From: Metridium senile
Taxonomy: Eukaryota; Cnidaria; Anthozoa; Actiniaria; Metridiidae
Direction: 5' to 3'
NCBI GenBank assembly: GCA_949775045.1
Contig: OX459101.1
Span: 18,872,316-18,936,315 of the forward strand
Length of the DNA stretch: 64,000 bases
Every line of letters starts with the position of its first letter. The first letter of the stretch is position 1. Under the pieces are notes generated by a model. It ran no database searches, was not told the origin of the DNA, and worked only from the letters and a program-made list of their open reading frames with translations. The translations under genes and the position numbers were made by a program. This document shows, in pieces, positions 44,294 to 54,400 of this stretch.

Positions 44294-44895
44294 CAGTAAA
44301 AACCCGCATATAAGAACAAGTTGGTTAAGAACACCCAGCCTGAATTTTGGCGTTTTAAGTACCATGTAAATAAGAACACAATCAGCCTGAAAAATTAAAA
44401 AGTGTTCTTAAAAAAAATAAGATCAATAATTTTCTACTGTTTTGATATTATTATTGCAATCAAGATTTTTTTTAAATAACATTTTTGAAGTTACACATTG
44501 ATATCATCTACATGTATTGGTAGTCTATATAGTAATATACACCTACTTGCAATAAGGTTGTCATACAGAAATAGACCATTTGTCATAAAGAAAATAGAAC
44601 ATTTGTGATTTAGTAGGATAGGAATTGATTAAAAGACAAAAGAAGATCACTCAAGCTGAACTCTCTCTTTTGTCTTTGAATTAATTCCTTTCGCACTAAA
44701 TCACAAATGTTCTATTTTCTTTGAGACAACCTTACTGACAACCTTACTGCAAGTAGGTGTTTATTTTAGAAACATTTATTTTAAGAGCACCTTAAGAACA
44801 CCTTTAGGCTGATTTTTCAGTAAACACCCGTTAAATAAGAACAAAATCAGCCTGAACTCCAAAAAATGGGTGTTCTTATATGCGGGTTTTTATTG
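44294..44895. mobile_element. Tc1/mariner-type MITE, host of a nested MITE
   Basis: Ends CAGTAAAAACCCGCATATAA GAACA and TGTTCTTATATGCGGGTTTT TATTG with TA on each side. 602 bp including the inner element at 44540-44759. Confidence 0.8.
44540..44759. mobile_element. Nested MITE
   Basis: CACCTACTTGCAATAAGGTT GTCA and TGACAACCTTACTGCAAGTA GGTG inverted ends. Inner arms AGAAAATAGAACATTTGTGA also pair. It lies inside the previous MITE. Confidence 0.8.
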
Positions 44896-44934
44896 TATCA
44901 CATTTTTACGCAAACAATGACCTAAAACCTTGAA

Positions 44935-45065
<131 letters not shown>

Positions 45066-45219
45066 GGTTTATTGACAATACTTTCGCACCTTAAACGGTG
45101 AATTACAGTATTATAGTAATACATATACACACAAGCGAGAAATACAAATATAGCTAGTTATGAAGTGTTTACATTTAATTACTACTATTGGACATATACT
45201 ATATACTATACTATTACTA

Positions 45220-46377
45220 CTATTGGTTATTAAATTGTGCAATAGCACTAGGAAAAAAACTTTTCTTAAATCTATCAGTCCTACACTTAAATAAGGAAAT
45301 ATGGGATGCATTACGCAGCCTACGGCCGCTTGAAACGGCTCTGGTCGGTGGCAGGATCGAATGTAGGCGCGACGATGGGTTGTTGGCGATGTTCTCGAAC
45401 GTTTGAGCGCACAGTACGTTTCTTCGTTCGTCGAGGCGTGGAAGGGATGTCCTTGTTAGTGCTTCTTTATATGTGGTTTCAGGATACAAAATACGGAGGG
45501 CTCTGCGTTGAAGTTTCTCAATTTTGTCAGACAAGTACGACGGGATGCAAGTACTCCAGACTGGACAGCAGTACTCCAGGATAGAACGGATGAGGGCAGT
45601 GTAGATTTTAACCAGGTCTTGAGGGGATACTCCAGATTTCCGCAGAACACGAAGGATGTGAAGTCTTTTGGAAGCCTTTGTGGTGGTGTTACTAATATGG
45701 GTGTTCCATCTGAGGTCGTTTTGCACAGTTAAACCAAGTACCTTGAAATCATTTACTCGTTCGAGAGGAATGTCGTCCACAAGTAAAGGCATAGATAGGG
45801 CTGCAGGAGGATTGTGTAGGAAGGAGATGGCTAGTTCTTTGCATTTCTTAGGGTTAAGGCGCATGTTGTTGTTTGCAGCCCATCTGGAAATGGCATCGAG
45901 GTCGTCCTGAATGGTTGATGTAGCATTCCTGTCAGATATTTGTGAGATAGTAATGTCATCGACATACATCCAATGTCTTGATTCAAGTGGGCAGTTACTT
46001 GCTAGGTCATTTATCATAATCAGAAATAGTATAGGGCCAAGTTTTGTACCCTGAGGAACGCCCGCCACAATGGGAGCCCAATCTGACGTGGTCTTCTCAA
46101 CTTTGACTGACTGGGTTCGACCAGATAGAAAACTACAAATCCAAGGAATCAGTGAATAGCGGATTCCGATTTGAGTGAGTTTATGGATGACTATCGTGTG
46201 GTCAATTCGGTCGAAGGCTTTTGCTAAGTCTAAAAAGCTGGCCCTTAAATATTTACCGGGACTGTCAAGTTGTTGGAGCCAGTTGTGTATAATGTCAAGG
46301 AGACAATACGTAGTAGAGGTGCCTTTCAGACATCCAAACTGTTTAGGATCGATTGAAATACTAAGAAAACCTTTCAT
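45220..46377 (-). CDS. LINE reverse transcriptase fragment (385 codons, open)
   Basis: Contains RT motifs in order: SFLDLAKAFDRIDH (motif A with Asp), GVPQGTKLGPILFLIMINDL (motif B), MYVDDITI (motif C, YVDD instead of the commoner F/YADD), LNPKKCKELAI, then the thumb/C-terminal region TALIRSILEYCCPVWSTCIP and EKLQRRALRIL. The frame is intact to the stop, so this copy is young. The ATG at the 5' end is incidental; the native ORF would be longer. Confidence 0.9.
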   Translation of the reverse strand: MKGFLSISIDPKQFGCLKGTSTTYCLLDIIHNWLQQLDSPGKYLRASFLDLAKAFDRIDHTIVIHKLTQIGIRYSLIPWICSFLSGRTQSVKVEKTTSDWAPIVAGVPQGTKLGPILFLIMINDLASNCPLESRHWMYVDDITISQISDRNATSTIQDDLDAISRWAANNNMRLNPKKCKELAISFLHNPPAALSMPLLVDDIPLERVNDFKVLGLTVQNDLRWNTHISNTTTKASKRLHILRVLRKSGVSPQDLVKIYTALIRSILEYCCPVWSTCIPSYLSDKIEKLQRRALRILYPETTYKEALTRTSLPRLDERRNVLCAQTFENIANNPSSRLHSILPPTRAVSSGRRLRNASHISLFKCRTDRFKKSFFPSAIAQFNNQ

Positions 46378-46378
46378 T

Positions 46379-47440
46379 ATACCGAATAATAGTATATGAA
46401 GGCTGTGATTAACAAGAAAAAAGCAAGATAAATATACTGACTAATGAAGCATGTCGAAATTTCGAGGCAGTCACGATCAAAATGGGCTTCCTGTGCTTTG
46501 ATCAACTTCCCTAGGGTACTCCCCAGGGTCATCAGTTTGCGGCGATTCAAAATGGCGGTCACATGAATTATTAAGAGGGGGAAGGAACAGAAGAGGGAGA
46601 AATGGCCTGAAAATCCTTTGGGATGAGGGAGAAATGACAATAAAAAACAGGGATAAGGGAGAGTAGGAATATAATGGGATAAGGGAGAACTCTTCAATTT
46701 CCAAAAGCTATTCAAAAAATTCTGAATCCAAAAGCTTTATTATTCTTATTACAACGCTCAAAAACATGCAATATATGAATCGCAGCATGATACAAGGACT
46801 ACAAGGGACGGTCACGCTATGAACATATGTGTCAGTACATTTTTAACTTCATAACGAAACTGAGTCATTCTTGAAGTTCCCGCGTTGCTCTGGAGAGTGT
46901 AGAAACACTAGAGTCAGCTAAAACCAACCGAGTACTGTATATAAACAACATGCTCAAGTGTGATTTACAAATACTATATCCTTTATTAGTACATGAACGA
47001 AACCACAATCACTTCGAACTTGACACCCTGAATCGGACAAGCTGAAAAACCCGCGAGTAACCCGTATTGCGGGATCGGTTTTCTAACCAATTAGAAAGCG
47101 ACTTTAAACAATATATATTCACAAAACATAAACAAAACATAACTTTTCGTCACATAGCCGCCTATGCAGCCGCTTCTTTGTGTCGTCACGCGTATTGCGT
47201 GACGATACAAAGGAGCGGCTGCATAGGAGGCTATGTACCATATGGACCATATGGGATTTGAACTTTACTACACTGGTTGATACATGCATGAAGCAAGTAA
47301 TCAATCTCATCTGAGTCATCTGATTTATCGATCTTTTGGGAGAAAAGTTCACAAAGGCAAATTGTACGATTGGCCTTTTATATATTTAGGTTGAGGTAAG
47401 ATGTGTAAGATGTCATGTACTCGTACTCCGCTACGATTTG
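46379..47440. other. Spacer, no gene; hairpin at 47149-47237
   Basis: 47149-47237 is an imperfect palindrome of about 89 bp: CACATAGCCGCCTATGCAGC CGC on one side and GCGGCTGCATAGGAGGCTAT G on the other, with centre GTCACGCGTATTGCGTGAC. Elsewhere no coding signature was seen. Confidence 0.65.
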
Positions 47441-47454
47441 GGTAGGGGTGTTCC

Positions 47455-47865
47455 GCTGGGATCCTAAAACGGTTACCCTGTTTATGACAGAAAAAAACAA
47501 ATTCTTATACCCTGTTTATGACAAGTGATAAAAATGGGACCCTGTTTATGACAGTTTAGGACCATGTTTATGCCGCGAAAACGTGCTGAATTTCCCGAAA
47601 GACGAAAGACCGCGCTGCTCATCATATTACCTAATTACTATACCTGATTATGACAAAAAAAAAAATAAGGAAATTGGGAAATGGGGTAAATATATACCCT
47701 GTTCATGACAGAAAACTAAAAAAAAACATACCCTGTTTATGACAGAAAGCTCGAAAAACCATATCCTGTTCAGCGGATCATCCCCGTATAGTAAATATAT
47801 GGGAGTACCCCCATCCCCCCCCCCCCCCCCCCCCCCCCGGGCATGTAGCCTCGTCCCCAGGCTAT
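47455..47865. repeat. CCCTGTTTATGACA irregular repeat and poly-C tract
   Basis: Seven or more copies of TACCCTGTTTATGACAG at irregular spacing (47477-47770), followed by a run of about 26 C (47812-47838). Poly-C runs are prone to sequencing error. Confidence 0.85.
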
Positions 47866-47938
47866 TCTCTTTGCTTTCAAATGGCCGTGTGACGTCTTGC
47901 CGGATAGGAGAGTGGACTGCCCGAGGACGAGGCTATAG
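47846..47938. mobile_element. Short inverted-repeat element
   Basis: TAGCCTCGTCCCCAGG at the left and CCCGAGGACGAGGCTATA at the right; about 93 bp. Confidence 0.6.
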
Positions 47939-48534
47939 ATGTCATTCTATATCTACAGCCTGAATTGTCTCTCTGTTTTTTTTTAGAGCTACCATGGTTA
48001 TAAACTAACATCGTTTTATATGCTTTTCAACCCACGCAGGCAAATTTATAACAATTTTATTTAAGAGAGTTTACAATAGGCTTACTTGAATTAAAGTTAT
48101 TTTAAATCCATATGTGTAATTATATAGGTGAGTTTCTTGTGTCATATTTCTCCTACTTGATAAAATTCTCAAGATTTGAACTAATTAAACAAATCAAATC
48201 AATCATAACATTACCAAGTATTACAAAGAATCTACTTGAATTGAATATGGCATAAATAAACAATGAGTATTGCCAAGAGACCTTTCATACTCCACCGCTT
48301 GAAATAAATAGGTTTGAATAGCTCAAACGCTATATATAATATCTTTCTCCACTGGATTTCTTCACAAGTTGTTTCAGTACCAAGTCATGCAAGTCATGAC
48401 TTAAAAGGACATCTGTCAAACATTTAGAGAAGCTTTTTAACCATCTTTAAAACAGGTATGTGTTTATTTAATTTGGTGAACTTAATTTAGCTTACGACCA
48501 CAATTATAGAACAAGGTATATATTCTTCTTTTGC

Positions 48535-48690
48535 TTTTACTTCGACGAAGGGCTAAAGCTCGAAACGTCAGTAAAGTTAAGTCAACATTTTTTACGGTAT
48601 TACAAATTTCATTATATTACCTATCGTTTATTTCAAACACCGACGCAGCCTATACTAGTTTACTCGCTAGTTTCCATTTATTCTTCTATA
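48535..48690. repeat. Penelope-type tail motif plus 115-bp unit (inverted)
   Basis: CTTCGACGAAGGGCTAAAGC TCGAAACGTCAG is a motif I recognise from the ends of Penelope-like elements in many aquatic invertebrates. It is joined to one inverted copy of the 41535-42640 unit. A related join occurs at 49803-49960. Confidence 0.55.
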
Positions 48691-48699
48691 AGCTACAAT

Positions 48700-49800
48700 C
48701 ATTGTCAAAAGTAGTTGGCACGATTTTAGTATTTTATCAAATAGTGACTACTTCATTTATTTTAAGTATAAAAAATTTCCCCCCCTTCCCCCCACATCAA
48801 TGTTGGTGTGAAATGATAGCGCATTGACAGGTCAACCACACAAGCACCAAACAATGATTCTTTCCTCAACATTGCGAAGGGGGGTGGGGGGAGAAGTAGA
48901 ATTTCAGCAGTGCTAAAATTACTTTATCACATTCGTGCCAACACTTTTGTCAATGATTGTAGCTCAGCTGCGGGATTTGTTTGCGCCAAAGTTAATCAGA
49001 TCTAGAAGTAGTTACTTAATGTATATTTTAAACGTTTTTACTGTGTTAGAATATAAAACATTCTCTAAACAGAAACTTTCCTTTTAAAACCAACGTGTAT
49101 AAGATTCTGAAGATTAAATACCGATGGGTATTTTATCACAGTGAAAAAGTGATACTTACGATAATTTGGGTCGATAGTTCTGTGCTAAAAAGTTCTGAAA
49201 CATCCCCGGCCCTAAAACGAAAAACAAGTGTTTTTATAAATAATAGGGTAAAGAAATGAAACAAACTCCCATTTTAGAAGTCTGTGTTAGTCGATCTGTG
49301 TTAGGGTATAGAACATCCCCTAAAACAAAAACGAATGTATGCTGCATAGGAGTTACAGAGTCGGATTGTTTATCGCATGTTTCGGACATACTTTCTCTAA
49401 CAAAATAATAGACAAATAAGTCTAGTTTATCGCATGTTTCAGACATACTTCTCTAACAAAAGAATAGACTAATAAGTTCATTATTAGAAGTAACATCAGT
49501 CAAATTATTTCTGCTTCAAGTTATTACGACATCAATGCATTATATCGTAAAGTGGGGGACATATGGCTATATGTCATATTTCCGTAAGATATTTAGATTT
49601 TCGCTGAGATTTACAAAGTATTGTATGGTGCTCTGTATCCAGCTGGGTTGCTATGAGAGCGAATGTGTGTTTGCATATAGCTATTTCAAATAACTACGCT
49701 TCTTCACTGCCTTAAAAAAACATATTTCTGGTTTATAAAAAGGTTAACTATTTTGCACAATTTAGTAATAAGTGTTTCACGCTTTTACTGAATGCACTCT
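48700..49800. other. Spacer without recognised gene
   Basis: Contains short direct repeats (TTAGTTTATCGCATGTTTC around 49360-49440). AGTTGGCACGATTTTAGTA at 48711 has an inverted counterpart near 48905-48950 (ATTGTAGC/GCTACAAT and TGCCAACACTTTTG), so 48690-48960 is probably another MITE. Confidence 0.45.
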
Positions 49801-50183
49801 AAATGAAAACTAGCGAGTAAACATAGTATAGGCTGCGTCGGTGTTTGATATAAACGATAGGTAATAGAATGAAATTTGTAACACCGTAAAAAATGTTAAC
49901 TTAACTTTACTGAAGTTTCGAGCTTTAGCCCTTTTTACTCCGACGAAGGGCCGTAATACTCGGTGTTTCAGGGCTTTTTTCAGAAATCACTGGACGAGCC
50001 CAATTCGTTTTTCTTTTTTTCAGCTTCAAAAAAATGCATCATTTTTTCGTCAAGTTCTTGTTGCTGTTATCTGCTATTTCTCTACACCGTAGCTGCCTTC
50101 ACAGGATTTAACACCATTGTTAACATCATCGTACCACCACCACGACAACGCCCACACCGACGTCGTCATCGCCAGAACTAAAG

Positions 50184-50492
50184 ATGTTTAACCGACATTG
50201 CATCTGCTGCCGCAACAGACAGGGCGACAATGTTACGCTAATCGTGTTGCCATGCTGCAATAAGCAGCTCCACGAAGAATGCCTACTGAAGTCTATTACA
50301 CATGCAACCTTAGACTGTCCTGGGGGGTGCGGACAGAAGCTATTTCCTATCAATGACGGGGAACATTTAACAAAGCTAGCACCTAGTGGACATATCCCCG
50401 TCTACCTACAATACCATGCACAATTCATTGTACCAAGGGGGTTATACCCACCAACAAGCCCCAACACCCCATTCAGAAGAAACCAACGCTGA
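50184..50492 (+). CDS. RING/PHD-like zinc-finger ORF next to an LTR
   Basis: 102 codons. The N-terminal half has C-x2-C (CICC), CC, H-x2-C (HEEC) and C-x3-C (CPGGC) ligands arranged like a RING-type finger, then a proline-rich tail. It ends 170 bp before a polypurine tract and LTR, so it is probably the 3' ORF of a truncated retroelement rather than a host gene. No start-site signal beyond the ATG was seen. Confidence 0.55.
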   Translation: MFNRHCICCRNRQGDNVTLIVLPCCNKQLHEECLLKSITHATLDCPGGCGQKLFPINDGEHLTKLAPSGHIPVYLQYHAQFIVPRGLYPPTSPNTPFRRNQR

Positions 50493-50660
50493 TTACATTT
50501 TTTTTTTTTTGTAATGCATGCAAACAATTTATATTATGACATTCATTCTTTTATATTTTTGTATATTCACATTTATATTGTTTTAATTAAGAAATTTATA
50601 TCTTTATATTATCATTTTATATAATCAAGAAATACGATGTATCAGGAGATACATCAAACT

Positions 50661-51181
50661 AAGAGGGGGAGTATGTTAGACTACGACTCCCGACCTTTTA
50701 AGTATTAATTATTGATTTATCAATTTATATAATTATGTCTAGTAATTGCTACAAGCATGGACAAGTAGTAATCGTTTCGGGCTACTCGCATTTTGTTATT
50801 CAAGATAATTCTTTTAGTTTCAAGTTCGGAATCGTTAGAAACGTTTTGAATAAGTCATTGTAAGACTTAGTTTCGTTCTTGTCTTAATTTTGTAAAGAAT
50901 TGACTTAGTTTTAAGTAATGACGCAGTTCATGAATTAGAGTTTCATTTACACCTATAGTCAAGTGAGTAACATGACGCACCTAGAACCAAGGTCGTTCTG
51001 AGTAGGGAATTCCCCTCAGAACGAACCATTCCCTTAATTGGCAAATGTTTACATTAGCCTTACGGCACGTTGGGAGTTCTGTTTGGGTTATGTCTCACAC
51101 ATATAAGTCCGATGTAATAAGAATTGTAGTCAGTCGAAGTTAGAAGCAAAAAGAAGAAGTTTGAAATAAAAGAAGTTGACA
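50661..51181 (+). mobile_element. LTR of a truncated retrotransposon with polypurine tract
   Basis: Polypurine tract AAGAGGGGGAG at 50661-50671, then a candidate LTR from TGTTAGACTACGACTCCC (50674) to GAAGTTGACA (51181), about 508 bp, beginning TG and ending CA. It contains CACATATAAGTCC (TATA-like) and GAAATAAAAG (polyA-like). No second LTR is in the window. It lies 46 bp before the PAN exon of the lectin gene. Confidence 0.6.
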
Positions 51182-51227
51182 AAGAAAGAATTGAAGGTAC
51201 GTTTTCACTGCTGCGATGATCCCGTAG

Positions 51228-51489
51228 TCCAACACTATCATTGGCTGTGAAATATACCAGTTCGTTGCCAGTGATGGACCGCAGGCTCTCGAAGGTCACG
51301 TGATCAAGACCATCAGCAAGCCCTGAGTCAATCTCTGATTGTGTTTGGTTGCCATGGTGTTTCTCGATAAATGTCCAAAATTCAAGTGCAGCTGGACCGT
51401 TTGAATGTGAGCTGAATAACTCGAGTAAGAAAGCAAATCCCAAAAAGATGGTGTCCAGACAAGCCGGTTGGTCTTATCATGAAATGAAG
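51228..51489 (+). CDS. PAN-like exon with frameshift
   Basis: From a likely acceptor CCCGTAG the frame reads IIGCEIYQFVASDGPQALEG HVIKTISKP and then meets TGA at about 51328. In the +1 frame the domain continues SPESISDCVWLPWCFSINVQ and GPFECELNNSS to the donor ATGAAG|GTAACG. The two parts align with the PAN exon at 42693-43087 (CSF..EHVL..EEDCLF..CLSVN). Near DCV about four residues, including a cysteine, appear to be missing. Either the exon is damaged or the sequence has an error there. Confidence 0.55.
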
Positions 51490-54400
51490 GTAACGACAAC
51501 GATGATGATCGATGACGATGATGAAATGATAAATAATATGATAATAATGACAATATCAAGATCTTCGATAAATAATAATTATAAAAAATAAGAATTATAA
51601 CTATCAAAATAACTTATGTAAAAAAAAAATTTATTGATAAATAATTTTCCTTTTCACTCGTTCTTGAAGGGCGTCAATCCAGAAAACTGCAAGTTTTATG
51701 ATTGTAAACGAAAAGAAGGTAGGACCTTATATCGCAATTTAATATTCAAGCTTCATTGACTGTACAAAATTCGCGTTCATTCTAAAGTCAGCTCGTGTGT
51801 GTATTTGTGCACTCGTATCAGTCTCGAACCCGTAAATATCGTATCGTATGTATTACGCATAAATCACTTTGGATATGATCGTATTGAATCAGATCACATC
51901 ATTTTGTATACCATCGTATCGCATCGTATTGTATACCATCGTATCGCATCGTATTGTATACCATCGTATCGCATCATTTTGTATACCATCGTATCGCATC
52001 GTATTGTATATTATCGTATCGCATCGTATTGTATACCATCGTATCGCTTCGTATTGTGACCATCGTATCGCATCGTATTGTATATCATCGTATCGCATCA
52101 TATTGTATACCATCGTATCAAATCGTATATTGTATACCACCGTATCGCATCGTATTGTATACCATCGTATCGCATCGTATTGTATACCATCGTATCGCAT
52201 CGTATTGTATACCATCGTATCGCATCGTATTGTATACCATCGTATCGCATCATATTGTATACCATCGTATCAAATCGTATTGTATCACCGTATCGCATCG
52301 TATTGTATACCATCGTATCGCATCGTATTGTATACCATCGTATCGCATCGTATTGTGTACCATCGTATCGCATCATATTGTATACCATCGTATCAAATCG
52401 TATTGTATCACCGTATCGCATCATATTGTATACCATCGTATCGCATCGTATTGTATACCATCGTATCGCATCGTATTGTATACCATCGTATCGCATCATA
52501 TCGTATACCATCGTATCAAATCGTATTGTATACCACCGTATCGCATCGTATTGTATATTATCGTATCGCATCATATCGTATACCATCGTATCAAATCGTA
52601 TTGTATACCATCGTATCGCATCGTATTGTATATTATCGTATCGCATCATATCGTATACCATCGTATCAAATCGTATATTGTATACCATCGTATCGCATCG
52701 TATTGTATACCATCGTATCGCATCGTATTGTATACCATCGTATCGCATCGTATTGTGACCATCGTATCGCATCGTATTGTATACCATCGTATCGCATCAT
52801 ATCGTATACCATCGTATCAAATCGTATATTGTATACCATCGTATCGCATCGTATTGTATACCATCGTATCGCATCATATCGTATACCATCGTATCAAATC
52901 GTATTGTATACCATCGTATCGCATCGTATTGTATACCATCGTATCGCATCGTATTGTATACCATCGTATCGCATCATATTGTATACCATCGTATCAAATC
53001 GTATTGTATACCACCGTATCGCATCGTATTGTATACCATCGTATCGCATCATATCGTATACCATCGTATCAAATCGTATATTGTATACCACCGTATCGCA
53101 TCGTATTGTATACCATCGTATCGCATCGTATTGTATACCATCGTATCGCATCGTATTGTATCACATCGTACTATTGTACACTCTTTGATATGCGGCTTCT
53201 TTTCCAGATTTAGGCGATGGCTGGCGTCTCTATGGAGACGCTGCTATCAAGCTTTTTACAGAGAAGAAAAACTGGACCCATGCTCGTAGCCATTGTCAGT
53301 CGTTGGGTGGCGATCTTCTCTCTGTTACCAGCTCACACGAGAATGACTTTGTCAACGATGTTTTCGTAGAAAATCTGAACTTGACGTACATGCAAGAAGG
53401 TATGTTGACAGGCTAACAATGAACAGTGGTGACAATGAAGATGGTCATAGCGATTATGATTATGGTCATGGTTGTGATATGATAGTCATAGCGATTATGA
53501 TTATGGTCATGGTTGTGATAATAATGGTGATAGCGATTATGTTGACAACAGGATACATATATAACATAGTTATAACATTTTTTTTACCCGACCTGCTCAC
53601 CGTTGGTTTCAGTGGCCGAGTGGTTGTAGTACTCGCCCGGAAAGCTAAGCGAGAGGTCACGGGTTCAAACCCAGCTAAAACCCGAATTTTTGTTCGGAAC
53701 AATTTGGGAATATTTAAGGTGACTCCGCATTTCCAAATGACTGATTCGCGTATTTCAATTGTCGACTCGTAACTTTCGTGCCCCTGGCACAACTCCCATG
53801 AAAGTTTTACAAGTTATTGGGCAATTATTCAGCTACAATACTGTAAAATTTGATTGCATGTAAAAAAAAATTGCAAGATATATGAGATTATGTGAATGCA
53901 TTATTTTCACAAAACTTGGTTACCCCTCGAGAACATCCACTGGGGCTTTTAGTCTCGATCCACCAGGGGTGCTCATAGTGTTATCCGGTCTTCGGCCCTT
54001 CACAAAAATCCACATTTGAGCAGCGTTGTGTGTCGTAAATATTGCATATACTAGCAGTAAAACTTAAACGAACAAAAGTAAATTAAAATTGTTATAAAAT
54101 TAAAAATATATATGGAGAAAAACATTTGGACAGGGTCAACATCTTAACGTTAATGCAAAAGTCTGTTATTAATTGATTGACCTGGGTGTTAATTAAATTT
54201 ACAGTTTAGTTCTCTTTATTTTCCACAGACAATGTTTTCCCGCAAAACTATTCGTTCGCTCATTTTAAACTCAACGAGGACGATCCCGATGTAAGGTAAG
54301 ACTTATCTGATGTCTCCTCGGCCAGGGGGAGAGGGGGGTATTCGACATGCGCGTTGGTAACTTTAAAACAAATACAACACAAAAGAAGTATGTTGGTACG

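Noticed and set aside
51060..51443. 127-codon minus-strand frame with a possible donor GTACCT
   Set aside because: It is antisense to the PAN exon, whose PAN-like residues on the + strand explain the sequence better.
51869..53289. Long open frames (up to 439 codons) over the ATCGTATCGC region, both strands
   Set aside because: They are translations of a 25-bp satellite in several frames at once; composition is purely periodic.
53604..53682. tRNA-Ser/Leu gene
   Set aside because: Both promoter boxes are present but the anticodon arm and T stem do not fold properly; treated as a tRNA-derived relic.
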